From Chondrosia reniformis (taxonomy: Eukaryota > Porifera > Demospongiae > Chondrillida > Chondrillidae): a stretch of 64,000 nt of DNA. Location of the stretch: contig OX359195.1 in the NCBI GenBank assembly GCA_947172415.1, positions 1,488,001 through 1,552,000 on the forward strand, in the 5' to 3' direction. Below, in pieces: positions 47,026 through 60,140 of this stretch. The position numbers were made by a program, and so were the translations under genes. Under the pieces are notes generated by a model. The model saw nothing but the letters and a program-made list of their open reading frames with translations, had not been told where the DNA came from and ran no database searches. The first letter of the stretch is position 1, and each line of letters starts with the position of its first letter.

Positions 47026-50000
47026 TATCCTATATGAATGTGTACTTGTATAAGGTAATTATTTGGAACGCGGGGTAACTTGGAACCAACCTTTTAGACC
47101 TAGTTGAACACAGAGGCCTATAACATACTTCAGAAAGAACACTTGCTTGCCTAAAATAGGCTGCACCAACAGCACCTATCTTACTGTTAGAAGGTAAAGG
47201 AAAGCTTTGTACCAAGATATCCTGTTGTTTCAAACTACCCCATTATACCTTACATATACCTTAATAATAAAAGAAATAATAATAGCATGTAAGTTTACAA
47301 ATCTATTCCATAGGATAACACTGAGTTGGAGGACATTATGAGAGGAAGACTAACAGCTGAAACCAAATCTGAGTCAACTTTGGGGACTTCTAACGGAAAT
47401 CAACGTCGTAAAGACAGTGTTCCTTTTGCAGAACTTCCACCTGGAGTAGTGGCCGCAGCAAGGTATATACATGTGCCATGAATATTTTAAAAGTGTAAAA
47501 TTGCATGCATTAAAGGTTCATTATGAAGTATATATGCACTTTCTTGTTTTGAGTTAATTTGCACAATACCTGTGCAATATGTACTATGGAAAAGCACTGG
47601 AGTATAATAGTCCAAACTTATATAAAGTACTTGCTTACAAACATAGCTTCTACGTTTTGGGTGCATCATCCCTACTTCGATGTTATGATCCACCAAATAC
47701 ATAATAAAGTGATGTGTATGGATATTAAAATTTAAATTTATGTGTGACACTTCTGTAGTCTTATGACATGATCATGAGTAGTGGCTTGTTTTGCTACTTT
47801 TACCAGATATCACTGTTGCAAGTACTGCCATCCCTTAACTGTATTTTTAAATTTTTATTTAAATATTTTTTGAATTTGTTGTATATTGCCCAGACCTGAG
47901 GTTGAGCGATTCCAGCAGGATTTCAAGTTCAGCAGATCAGGATGGACTAGGACCAATGTCTCATCTCCTTCGAGAAGGGCCTGCTACAAGTCCAACAGTA
48001 ACAGCTTCCACAGTTCAGAGGAGGATGGGAGTGAGACTCACAGCAGTAGTCGCGAGACCACACCCCTTCAGGTCCACCAAGAAAGAGGAGGAGAGCGGAG
48101 GAGGGTAAGTTAAGAATACTTGCTGTTATGTATCTAACTACAGTGAAACTTTAATTATCCAAACTAATTGAGGAATCACATGTTCAGAAAATGGTGATAG
48201 CCATTTTACAATTCTGCCTGTCACGATGTTTCGGATATATTTGACATTAACCATTGTACTTGCAGTATGCATCCATACATATGTATGTATGTGCATGGGT
48301 ATTTTTAAGCCATGTGTATATATAATTATTGATATTATGTATATCTTCTATGTATGTATATATATATATATAATTATATAGTCTAAAAAATATTATACGT
48401 ATGAATTACATTATTCTAGTCTTGCTCTCCAATACTTGGAGATGATATTGTGAAATTTTCCGATATAAGAAGAAGGAAGTCGTCTCCTGAAGCTCTTGAG
48501 ATATCCAAACTCCTACAGAAACTGTCAAACAGCAACTCATCCAGTAGGGGGAATTCCAGAGAAAAGACAGATGATGATTTATCTATCTCCAGGGAATCAG
48601 TTTCAGCTGATCAATCTGATGTTAACAGCGTCGGGCAGACTGAGTCAAGAAGGTTATCGAAACCTTCTAAAGCTTGTTCAGCCCCCTCAAGATATAGTGG
48701 CCAACAGGAATATCCCATAATAACTGTGGACGGAGAGCTAGTTAGTGAATCACTAAGTACAAGAAGTATAAAGAGAATGAATAATGTTACTTCTTCCGAG
48801 GCTAGTGCATGCATGGCATTATTACATATGATATGTATGGTTAAGCTGGTAGTAGTAATGTTTCTATTATTAATGTGAAATGTGCCATTTTATTTTACTA
48901 AAAGGTAAAAGTATTACACCCGTAAAGTAGTGAAAACGTATTGAGTTTTGAATGAGAATACAATTTCAATAACTGTTTTACCTTTTTCTACGGACCAAGA
49001 CTACAGTTTCATCCTATATCTGTTATTGTTTTTAATAGTTTAATTAATGAACTCTATCAATGTACGTATAGAATAGTATGTATATGTATTCAGATTGCAA
49101 ATTGATCTTTGCTTTTTGCTTTCCTTGTTTTCTCATTCGGTAGGTCTCTTTTGAGCACAGTGGAATGAATTCCCAGGGGTTTTCCCCAGCAAAACATTCT
49201 CATCAAACCAATGAGTCTAAGAGTGATGGGTCCAGTAAAAGGGCTCAAAGACGACAAGGCCACCATCAACTGCCTTCAAACTTTAGACGAATCCCCCCAA
49301 TGGATGGGGCTTCCCCTAATTATGCACACTCAGTATACAGTGGCCAAATGACAGAACTCTATCCAAAGGTATAATTACATATACGTAGGCCAATATTATA
49401 TACACTTAGCCCTTAGAGCTAAGGACTTAGAGAAAAAGAGAAAACATAGACTCCGAGGTCGATAACGAAGGGTAAAATGTCCAGTAGCAACAGTCATGGC
49501 CCAATGGAAGAAAGATGAAGTTTGGTATAAATGTATCCTCATCCAAAGTTCTATGGGTTTTCCCTGAGTAATAAATTTAGATTATATATATATATATACA
49601 TTAACCCCTATAGAACACTAAATACTAAGTTCTACATATTCACAATATTTACGTATAACCAATTTATTCTGAAATGGAATACTGCGTGGAATGCTGTCCC
49701 TGATTCTTGCACTTAATTATATAGCTTTCACTAAAATTTCACTGAAATTTAGATCTCCCCTGTATTATTTATAAGAGCCTCTCTTGCGATGCACATGAAT
49801 CATAAAAGAACAAAAGATTCCCAGGGTCACTGATGAAGGTTGGATTTCCTAGAAACAGCTCTCTGGCCCAGTGGAGCAGAAGAGAAGTAGAAGGAGAAAC
49901 TCTTGTATCCTTATCCAAAACTCTCACTAGGTTGAGTTCCCTATAGGCCTTTACTTTAAAGTAGATTTATATTGGAAAGGGTGAATTATTCATGACTCAT

Positions 50001-52391
50001 ACGTATATACGTACCTGCTACATACTGTATATTGTGTTTATATAGGTTAATCTTATTGAACAGCTGACAGAGACTCCAGATTATGCATTTAAACTGCTTA
50101 TCATTGGAAATTCTGGGGTTGGCAAGACATCCTTTCTAATTCGGTTGACAGAAAACACATTTTCCCTAAACTATGCATTCACTGTTGGTAAGGGAGGTCT
50201 TTACAATATGCTGTACAGAAGTAATGTATTATATTTGCATATATACCCCATTGCCATGGCAACAGGTTAATAATTGGAGCATTATATGCTGATCACGGAT
50301 GATATAGAGTGGGTAAAGTTTATATATACAGATAGTACACCAATCACTATATATAGCAAAATCTTACGCATTTCTTAGCCATATATGTGTGTCCTGGACT
50401 GCCTTAATGTCATAGTAATGGAATATATAAAACCCATATAGGCTCAGATTTCCTGCTGAAATATAATTGGTTGACCTAGGATTCTCTGGTATTATTTAAT
50501 TATAGTCCTCGTCTCTGGGCTGTATCTATTACATTATTACGTATATATATAGTGGATAACTATCCATCCATCTTAATTAGACCCTTTTATATAGCAAAAT
50601 GTTATTCTTTCCATTGCTCTATATACTTGTATGTTTCACCATATGCAGGTGTTGATTTCAAAAATATTCATGCTAGGATTGATCAGAAAGTTTTGGCATT
50701 AAAAGTATGGGATACTGCAGGCCAAGAAAGGTATTATATTATATATATTATGTACGTATGTAGGTACAGACATTTCATATACATATATATATAAACAATA
50801 AAACTGAAAGAAAAAGATGCATGATGTATATATGTATATTATACATATATATAATACAATCAAGTTCAGATTCAGTTTCTGATTACTTTAAATTTGATTG
50901 TAAATTGAAATTAGTTACAATCCATATTACTGTGTAAACAAGATGATTAATTATAAACTTAAATTACTTGAGAAATCTTTATTAAAGCAAAACAAGAGCA
51001 CTAAATGCTTCAAGCTTTTGTACTCTTTAGAATATGCATATACGTAACTTATATAACAAGTTTACTTCATTACAAAGTAAGTTTCCGTATAGTATCTATA
51101 CATAATAAATCTTTATTCCTTAGGTTTAAAGCTGTAACACAGAGTTACTACAATGGAGCTGATGGTGTAATTCTAATGTATGATGTTACTCAAGAGTTGT
51201 CCTTTCTTTCTATCAGAGAGTGGATTGACTGCATTAAGGAGACAACAGGATCAGTTCCACCATCTTTACTGTTGCTAGGCAACAAATTGGATAAAGTGAA
51301 AATGTCAAGTAGTAGGGGGGTTAGTTTTGAATCTGGTGAAACTATGGCAAAGATATTTGGAGCCCAATTCCTGGAAGTCAGTGCTTGCACTGGACAGAAC
51401 ATAGCTGAAGCTTTCTTTACCATTGCAAGGTCAGCTACTAGTGCAATTGATAAAGTATATATTAGACAGATTAGATAGTCGAGGTATTACGTACTTAGTC
51501 TCAGCTCCATCTCGGCTTTATATTATATTATATTTTGGCTATAGTCTATGCCTCTTGGGTTATATATAGATATATATTACATGTAATACGTACAATAGGT
51601 CATACGTATATTGAATTCTATAGCTAAGAGAATAAAGTCTTATTGAGCATCAGCAACATGAATTTACTAATTCTGGATGTTACAACCCGGAGGTCTTCAT
51701 CAGCAATATATGATATGTACATATATTGCTGATGAAGAATGTTGTTAATTAGTTTGTGGGATTAAATATAATATACACATGTATATACTAGTTTGTAGAA
51801 GGTTGACAATGTGTTGTTATATTGCTGATGAAGACCTCCGGGTTGTAACATCCAAAATTAGTAAATTCATGTTGCTGACACTCAATAAGACTTTATTCTC
51901 ATAATGATCGCAAAGCACTCCTTATTCCTTCAATAGCTAACTACATTAAACTTACGTATATCCTTGAGTTGTTCCAACTCTCAAACTTTGGAATATAGAG
52001 ATGTACAGTTTGTTTTATCTTTACAATATAATTTTAACACTTTTGTTGCAGTTAAGTTAATTTTAGGTTTTTACGGGTTTTTTCTCAGCAGATATTATAA
52101 TGTAATTTCCTGAAAACCATATTAGTGGTAATTAGTGATTCTGAAAGGAAAAGGCATAAATGTCCCTTTACAAGAAATATGATTGAGATATGCATCAAGA
52201 TATATATTTAATTATACAAGGGTTAAAAAGCCATAGTGTATATGTAGTAAGTGCTTTACTTATATACTTCTTTTAGATTGCTTGTGAAGAACAAAACTAC
52301 CAGTTCCCTAACCCGTTCTGATCACAAAGTTGATGTTGTAACTTTATCACCAAGCCCACAATCACAGTCAAAGTGCTGCTTGAGAAATTAA
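43962..52391 (+). CDS. RASEF/Rab45-like EF-hand, coiled-coil Rab GTPase
   Basis: Exons: 43962-44353, 45788-45910, 46033-46126, 46262-46357, 46835-46894, 47314-47462, 47894-48104, 48420 to an uncertain end (48740-48848), 49144-49368, 50046-50187, 50649-50730, 51124-51429 and 52277-52391; about 771-807 residues. Two EF-hand loops occur at about 21-32 ([12 protein letters not shown]) and 51-62 ([12 protein letters not shown]). Exons 2-5 encode a coiled coil, followed by a Ser-rich linker. The Rab domain has [21 protein letters not shown] and SACTG, and ends KCCLRN, a double-Cys lipidation motif placed as in Rabs. This order, EF-hands then coiled coil then Rab, defines RASEF. G-domain exons of 142 and 82 bases equal those of the neighbouring large Rab. 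AATAAA at 52585. The linker exon's donor is the uncertain point. Confidence 0.9.
47040..47240. repeat. Dispersed repeat shared with 56215-56390
   Basis: Both copies carry ggaacgcggggtaacttgga, agacctagttgaacacagag and cagaaagaacacttgcttgc. No frame is conserved. The copy here is intronic in the RASEF-like gene. Confidence 0.75.
51628..51900. mobile_element. Foldback element with ~80-bp inverted arms
   Basis: gagaataaagtcttattgag at the left end is mirrored by tcaataagactttattctc at the right. Inner arms share gcagcaacatgaatttac and ggaggtcttcatcagcaata. Half copies at 25930-26000 and 63598-63640 show it is a dispersed family. Located in the last intron of the RASEF-like gene. Confidence 0.85.
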
Positions 52392-52633
52392 TATAATAGC
52401 CTCTTATTGGCAGTGTGGTTGTGTATATATATATACTTGATCATGAATTTCCTATAAACTGAATTTACAATGCATTATATTGTCTAGATTAATTATAATT
52501 ATATTGCTCAATTTTGAGTGAGTTTATGTGCATGGGTATTTTTGTTAATTTCCCTTATAATTTTTGACTATTATTATGATAATCAATAAATATATATGTA
52601 TAGCTAAATTGTGGTGACCTTTTGAAATAGGCT

Positions 52634-52915
52634 ACATGAAAATCTAAGATACCATTTTCCTACATGCTATATGCCTATTCTGTAAAAGAGCCTATAGGGG
52701 AACTAAACCTGAAGAGTCTGAGAGCTTTGGATGAGGATACAGGAGTCTTTTCTTCCTTCTTTTCCCTTCTTTCATCTTCTTCTCCACTCGGTCAGACAGC
52801 CGTTTCTGGGAATTCCACCCTTCATCAGTGATCCTGGGAGTCTTTGTCTTTTTCTTTATCTTGATCTTCTGTGAATCCTTGGCTCTCTATGCTAAAATCT
52901 AGGGGCCTTATATAT
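52634..52915 (+). repeat. Dispersed ~270-bp repeat, copy 4
   Basis: Same consensus as 20405-20690 and 42518-42790, with intact ends catgaaaatctaagatacca and ctctctatgctaaaatctag. Confidence 0.8.
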
Positions 52916-53339
52916 TTTTATGCCAAATGTTAAATATATACCTGGCTGTTCAAAGAGTTTCATGCAAATAGGTTTAAGGCATGAAACCTGACATTTAATC
53001 CTTTGTGAGAAAGGCCTGTGTAGGAAAAGTTTAGATTTAATGCATATGGGGATTGCTAACACCTTGCAATTGGTGCATGTGGTTAAGAAAACCCAAAATC
53101 AGGTGTGTTACATGTCAGGCCTAAAGGGAATTAAGCAGGAACTAACAGCCTGCATGTTTATAATTATATATTTTGAGTTTGAAAGTGGTTGAAATTATGA
53201 TACAACTATCTAAGCCTCTCCATTTCTGAACATGAGTATTTCAAGATGACTCAAGAACGTGTATATATAAAATAGTAAAGAATAATAGAGCATTTAGTGT
53301 ACTTATATATATTAGTCTATAGTGAACCTAGTTATAGTA

Positions 53340-53620
53340 GAAATAGAGAAGTTAGAAACCTTATTTCTAATTAAGATAAGAGGAGGCACAGCTAGACTGA
53401 GAGTAGAAGAGGGTAGATGTTCTAGAATAGACAGGAGTGAACGTCTGTGTCAGCACTGTGAACCACAGGAAGTATATAGAAGGCAGTAACCACTTCATTC
53501 TTAGGTGTGAAAAGATTAGTAATTTAGCTTGTTTGAGGAGTTAAGAGAGAGGGTTGCTAAATTTAATAATAAACTAGATAGTGAAAAGCTGATCATGATA
53601 GTGGCATCGACTGAGGCTTG
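53340..53620 (+). pseudogene. LINE retrotransposon 3' fragment
   Basis: A broken plus-strand frame reads RGGTARLRVEEGRCSRIDRS, then ERLCQHC, then NHFILRCE after a frame change. This matches the Cys/His-containing C-terminal end of non-LTR reverse transcriptase ORF2 proteins (C-x2-C ... H-x4-C). No intact ORF remains. Confidence 0.6.
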
Positions 53621-54402
53621 CCCTGTGTATATTTCACTTATATTTTATTACTTTCTTATTACTTCTGTGCATACACCTACATTATCTACACTACCCACAT
53701 CATCCCACTCTGAAAATCACCCTTCACCCTTTATTTCACTAGTACTTGAACTAAATAATGCACCACCTCCGAACTCGGTGCTTGTGTATGTGACTGTTTG
53801 GGAAGTGCGGCCTGGTAGCCTTAAGTGGTGAGGGCTTAATGCGCCCAGGTAGTCGGGCTATGTACCTGGGCAGACAGCCTGGTAGCTTTAAGTGGCGATG
53901 GTTTATATGTGTCCAGGTATAGCCCTGTCCCCCTTAACCAGAACTGGTTGGTATTTATCTACACCTTAATGTATGTATATACATGCATGGGCACTTTAAT
54001 ATATAATAATATATAATTATAATAAAAATATATATGTATATAAATGTATGAGATGATATTGATCCACAGTTTTTTATTGCTTCCAACTTGTATGCCCTAT
54101 ATAGTAACGGCATGCAGTCATGGATTATGGGGCTGAAGTATGGGGGTTATATAGGTCACCGATTTTCATTTTGATAGCAATTTTGTTAAGGGTGGAAACG
54201 TAGGTTTCATATATTCGCTGATGTCACTGTCGCAGTGTAAGCTAAGCTGAAGGCATTCCTACGGAAGGTAGCGTTAGGTAGCGCAGTTTGTGTGACGTGG
54301 AGAATGTAGCTCACACGCGTACGTGGCCTAAAATATGAAAATTGTTACCCGAAGAAACGACACCATCTTGGGCTCTGCACAGGTTCATTACATTCCATCG
54401 TA

Positions 54403-55467
54403 ATGACAACCCTAGCTGGAAAAAAGTTTAGGCTGTTGTTGACCTTAATTGTTCTTAGCATTTCTCTACTATTTTTTGTGGAACTATTCAGCGGAAAGCG
54501 TTCAATTTTGACCAGAAGTATTCCTGTTCAACTGAGGAAGGATCACTCGCTAAACACTCCAGTTCAACTGAAGAAGGATCACTCGCTAAACACTCATAAT
54601 GACATATTTAATTCGGTCAAGAAATTGTTACTCTTTGTCGGGTGGCCACGAAGTTGTCACAGTTTTGTGGGAAGCATACTGGATGGTCATCCTCATATAC
54701 TTGTAGCTGATGAATACTTTCTGATGACCAAACTCCGTAAAGGCCGATTACCAATTCAAAGAGATGTTATATTCAAAGCACTATACAATAGTTCTACTAG
54801 TTCAATCAAGAAGCGTGGGAGTAGAAGAGCAAAAACAGAACGCCAAAAAGGCTATCCTCTTATATTTGAAGACTTGATGCAAGGTCAATTTGAGGACCAC
54901 ATTGATATTATTGGAGACAAAGGTGGCGCCCACGTGTCAATGCTCCTTAAAAGCAAAACTTACAATATTAGTAAGACATTTGGGATACTAAGAAAGCGGT
55001 TGAGGGTTGACATCTATGTGATAAGAGTAGTACGAAATCCCTATGACAATATAGCAAGTGACTCTGTATACAAATATGGTTTAAAAGAAAAACTTAAAGA
55101 AATGAGAAGCTTAGTAAATAAATCATTGCTTGAAGTTCCAAAAACAGCATTAAGTAGATCTGCAGTGGAGTATTTTCAGCTTTATTTTGCAAGTGAAAAG
55201 GTGGATGCTGCAGCAGATAAGACAATTGATGTACTTTGTAGTGATCTCATAGACAATCCAAGAGAAGAAATAACAAAACTCTGTGAATTTTTGGGGGTTC
55301 AATGTTCAGAGGATTACATCAGTAAATGTGCATCACATGTATTCACTGAAGAATCTCATACAAGTAAACTAATTAATTGGCCACCAGAGGTGAAGGAATC
55401 AATTCAACATAAACTGGATTCCATTCCATTATTCAAAGCTTACAATTACAAGCTTCTGAATCTTTAA
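54403..55467 (+). CDS. Golgi-type sulfotransferase, type II membrane protein
   Basis: A single-exon gene of 354 residues. Residues 9-29 are a transmembrane signal anchor after a short basic cytoplasmic tail. An imprecise 13-residue duplication follows (VQLRKDHSLNT, VQLKKDHSLNT). The 5'-phosphosulfate-binding loop is VGWPRSCHSFVGSILDGHP (79-97), and the 3'-phosphate-binding strand-helix is VIRVVRNPYDNIASDS (206-221), with Arg211 and Ser219 in the expected places. It should transfer sulfate from PAPS to a glycan or protein in the Golgi lumen. Acceptor unknown. The C-terminal half has LCEFLGV as in other sulfotransferases. AATAAA at 55547. No intron, unlike its neighbours. Confidence 0.85.
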   Translation: MTTLAGKKFRLLLTLIVLSISLLFFVELFSGKRSILTRSIPVQLRKDHSLNTPVQLKKDHSLNTHNDIFNSVKKLLLFVGWPRSCHSFVGSILDGHPHILVADEYFLMTKLRKGRLPIQRDVIFKALYNSSTSSIKKRGSRRAKTERQKGYPLIFEDLMQGQFEDHIDIIGDKGGAHVSMLLKSKTYNISKTFGILRKRLRVDIYVIRVVRNPYDNIASDSVYKYGLKEKLKEMRSLVNKSLLEVPKTALSRSAVEYFQLYFASEKVDAAADKTIDVLCSDLIDNPREEITKLCEFLGVQCSEDYISKCASHVFTEESHTSKLINWPPEVKESIQHKLDSIPLFKAYNYKLLNL

Positions 55468-58109
55468 TTGTTATCCATGACTTTCATTCAATCAATTTTC
55501 CACCTTAATATGTACAGACCTCTCCACCAACTTTCTATATACAACCAATAAATTGATACATGAAATATTGTATGTAAAATTTATACGTACAGACTAAATG
55601 TATTGTCTAGGCCTGTTTTTAATGATAGATAGCAAATTTTCTATACTGTATATACAATGTGAAATTTATATCTTCCAGCTAACCATAGGCCTTATATAAT
55701 TATTCTCTTGTTATGTGCATGCATAGCTAGTGCTAGTATACATATAGTTAGAGTAACAGTTAACTCACTATAACGATACCTTTTAGATTAATTAGTAGCT
55801 AGTGTATTCAACAGGTATATATGAATTCTCTTGATACATAAACTAATTAATTATTTATTAATTAATATTGTAATTGTATATTGTCATCCAAAGCTCTCAC
55901 TTATAGGTTCCCTATAGGCTTTTACTGTAAAAGCATGATGTGTTAGATTATTGATATTGATTGTGTTCTAAGTCAAATATTTATGAATGAAATTGAGTTT
56001 TGAACCCTTTTTTTAGAATGCAGAGAAGTTTTAAAATTATATATATACCACTGACAATTGCAATAAAAAGTGATTTATATTATGTAATATGAAGTACATA
56101 TTAATGGGATACATAAGTTGCATAATAATTTAATATTGACCAAATTAACCACTGCATGCATGTATGTATATAATATGAGTATATATGTATACAGTATGTA
56201 CAATATTGATAAGGTATTTAAAGTGGCCATGGGGCTATTTGGAACGCGGGGTAACTTGGAACCAACCTTTTAGACCTAGTTGAACACAGAGGCCTATAGC
56301 ATACTTCAGAAAGAACACTTGCTTGCCTAAAATCAGCTGCACCAACAGTGCCTATCATACTGTTAGAAGGTACACAGGATCAAATATCAGGTTTCAGAAG
56401 GCATGAAACCTATTTGAAACTCTTTTGAACTGCCAGGTTTCAAAAGGTATGAAAGTATGTATAAACTCAGAAAGGGGGCTGTTAAAACTTGAAACCCTTG
56501 AAATTAATCTGCATGTTAGCACATTCTTGAGCACCCTTTGAAACCTGGCTGTTCAAGAAGTTTCAAATAGATTTCACACCATATGAAACCTGTAATTTGA
56601 TCCTGTGGCGATGGCCAGGTACAAGTGGAATGTAGACATATGCATACATGATAATTAAACAATTTCAATTGGTATATAGGCCACAACATGTAGAAGACAG
56701 CATGCTTCGTATACAGCAAAATGTTTCAAATCCTGTTTACCAAATTCAAATACTGCATATTGATTAGTATTATGGAATCTTTCACCTTCTCTTCCTTCAC
56801 AAGTGTCCAATAACTTAATTCTACATAATCACTATAATTTGATAATGTGTTTAGGACTATTCATTACTATTTACTATATTTGAACTACGTATATATAGGT
56901 AATTGTTGGAGTATGACCAAACAGATATATATATATATAAACTGGAGGTGAAATCTTTTCTTGAAAAATATTCTTTGAACAAGAGTTTCTAACAATATTA
57001 ATATCAATTTGAATATAACAGGACTCGACTGCCATTTTAAAATCAAATTTCGTATTCACATCCGATCCTGTAGTCCATTCATTGCACATTTCTCTTCTGC
57101 TTAGATTGTGGTATCAATTTACACTGGATCATTCGAGCTTGCAATGCCCAATGAATGTGGCATTAGAATTGAAACTGCATGCATGCTTTATGGTTAATGT
57201 CAAACTAGATTAAGTTTGTGGATGTAGTCTTTGCTAAGATATACATGTATGCCTCTGCCACGCGAGTATTATTTGAGAATATTATGGCCGGCAGATTTAT
57301 TTAATTATTTAACTAATTGTTTGGATTTTGTTAAAAGGCTAACAGAGTCCTATATATGAGTTGATATGTGTTCTGAACTTGAGACCTCAGGAGGCTAAGA
57401 CAAGAATTACATCAAAAATGGATATCTTGCCAAATGTCTATGTCACACTGAGATCTGACTAACCTGCCAAATTTTTCTATAAAAGCTCAAGCAATAATTA
57501 TCTTGCTCAAAGGGATCGTACAGTTTCATAGCCAAATAGCAAGGCAAACTGGTCTATATATAGAATAGAGAGAACCTGTTAAGCATGTACTATACACCTC
57601 CCCTAACTGAATTACAGTAGCTGGGAGTTACTAGTTACTAGGGACTGGTAGACATGCTAAATCTGGTGGTATCATTGAACAAATGTAATCCAGGAACTTT
57701 ACAGTTGTTATACTAACTGTAAATTCTATACCATGTCAATTTTCCCTAATTAATCCAACACTTTCTTTCACTACCTGAATGGGTTAAGCCAATAAATTTA
57801 ATATTAAGCACTCCTTATTAGTTGAATATACATCATCCTCAAAAGGTATATATATATATGTTTCATTCACAGCATAAGACATTGAGAATTAAATTATATA
57901 AATATATAGTCTATAGCAAGTTGTAAAAAGAATCTCTGCCTCCTTAATTATCATATTAAAAAGGTTTAGAGTGTACTTTACGCTAATGTACTTTCGTGCA
58001 TACGTATATATCTGATAGATAGCTAAATCCTTGTGCAACATGCAATTTTGCACCTTCCGTATATATATGACTGCTTCATGTAGAAATTTGTAAGTATATA
58101 ATAGACATG

Positions 58110-60140
58110 CAGAACTTAACCCGGCCTATTCAATTGTTATTGGTTTTCGACTATAATTCAATCATGGCTATTCGGTGAAGCAAATCATAAAATGTACAAT
58201 GACCCCATGAATAGAGTACTTAATTAATAAACAAGCTATCAGTATCTAAGTGAACCTCTAATTGTTTCAGCAGTAATCATGCACAAGGTCTTGCAATTAA
58301 GCGCATGAATGGACATATGAATCGGCATATTTCATGCACAACACAGGACAACGTCACATTATAATTGTGGATACCTAGGTAAATTCTCGTGCAATTACTC
58401 AATCAATTTGTGAATCCAAAATGGCCGTTGCTCAACGTATTTCAATTGCCTAGATTGAGACTTTGGCGCTGTACATGCCATATAGATTACACTCATTGGT
58501 ATGTCATCTTGTTTAGAGAATCAGACAAACTATATAGCAATTTTAAATGAAGGCTTTAATGTTTTTCTTTTTCTTTTAAATTATAATATTATTATTGCTT
58601 TACTTTAAACTAAACTTAATTGGAACAAGGATCATTATGAAACCCAAGCAGCTAGTTACACTTCAACATGAACAAACAGACACCTGGCTCCAGGGTATAA
58701 ACAGAGACAAGGAGCTCTCCAGTTGAGTATTGCTGCATTTCTAGTTTGGCTGAAAAACATTAGCTGAGAGCTATGGACTAAAGCCAAACTGTATAAAAAC
58801 AAGTTTGGGATTCCTTTGGTTAACCTAACATTACAATCCCTCAAGACACAAAAATTAAAAACTATAGCTCATGTTATGGAAAAAAATGAAACTCACAGTA
58901 GTATGAACCTGGGAATAAACATGCTGAAAATGTACTATTATTAATTGGCCTTCATGGACTGATAGACAACTATAAGAACTATATTCTTATCATTCTTGTC
59001 AGACCTGAGGAAAACATGCCTGGCATTCAAGAACAAACGTTCATACAACCAACAAAGTACAAATTACCATGGTTACATCTAAATAATAAGATTGCCATAG
59101 CAACAGCTGCAATTCAATTCAGGCTGCAAGTTAACAATTAAACATTAACTTAGCTGGTAGAAGCTGGTAACACTTTATTTCACTCTCTTTTCCCACCTCA
59201 ATGAGTTAAGCCAATAACTTTAATAATTGCACTCAGTCCTCCTTGTTTTTTAATTGGAAATGTTGCAAGGAAACTGACATTTGACTTTCATGACAATTCT
59301 ATAAATAGATAAATACAGCAAATCAAATATAGGCTGCATAATAAGGCACAATAAGACATATTTTGTCTAATCAAAATTTAATGTTAGTTCGTATAAAATT
59401 ATAAGTACAAATTACATTTTGAACAGTCTCACCATAGATCTTATATACTTAGTTACGTAAGTATATAAGATCTATGGTCTCACCAATTTACATGAGGTAA
59501 AAATGCTGATTAATACGTATGCTAATCATAACATTATAACTTAAAAAGAAAAAGAAACATTATAGACTTCATTTAAAGAAGATAACCTACCAATGTGTGT
59601 AGTTTAGGCATGGACAACGTACGCCAAAGTACCTACGTATTGCAATTTGAGCACCGGCCATTTTGGATTGAGCAATAGGATTTAGCTGCGTATGCACATA
59701 ATAAGATAACTCAAACCTTTAAAATTCTGAATGCATGAAACATGTCGATATATGCGCTAGCAAGAGCTTGTGTAGAGCTATATGTTTAAAATAAAAAAAA
59801 TACTATTCATGGGGTCACTGAACATTTTATGATTTGCTTCGCCGAATAGCCATGATTGATTTCGAGTCTAATCTCATGTACAATAACTACTTAATTCTCA
59901 ACGTCCTGTGTTATGAATGAACATGTCGCTTGACATGTCAATTCATACGTTCGCAAGAGTTTGTGCATATGTTTAAAATGAAAATTAATTACTGCTGAAA
60001 GAGGTTCATTAGAGGTTCATTGAGATATTGATAGCTTGTTTATTAATTATAATCAAAGGGTCACTGGACATGCTAAGATTTGCTTCGCTGAATAGCCATG
60101 CATGTTCTCGAGTCTAAACTCAGCAACAATAACAACTTGC
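58110..60140. repeat. Large diverged inverted repeat
   Basis: Phrases at 58130-58480 (ggctattcggtgaagcaaat, ccaaaatggccgttgctcaa, gactttggcg) recur in reverse complement at 59600-59890 (atttgcttcgccgaatagcc, caccggccattttgg, cgccaaagt). Part of the right arm is itself repeated at 60070-60105 (tttgcttcgctgaatagcca). About 1.1 kb lies between the arms. Confidence 0.6.
59430..59479. repeat. Perfect short hairpin
   Basis: accatagatcttatatactt and its reverse complement aagtatataagatctatggt flank a palindromic agttacgt core. Could be a foldback remnant. Confidence 0.8.

Larger units (their letters stand above)
52392..54402. other. Intergenic region with repeat and LINE remnant
   Basis: Contains the RASEF-like 3' UTR (AATAAA at 52585), a dispersed repeat copy at 52634-52915, a LINE 3' remnant at 53340-53620, a short direct duplication around gcctggtagctttaagtggc (53810 and 53877), and presumably the sulfotransferase promoter. 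Confidence 0.6.

Noticed and set aside
58656..58844. 62-residue minus-strand frame in the gene-poor region
   Set aside because: No splice context, no recognisable domain, and isolated in AT-rich DNA.
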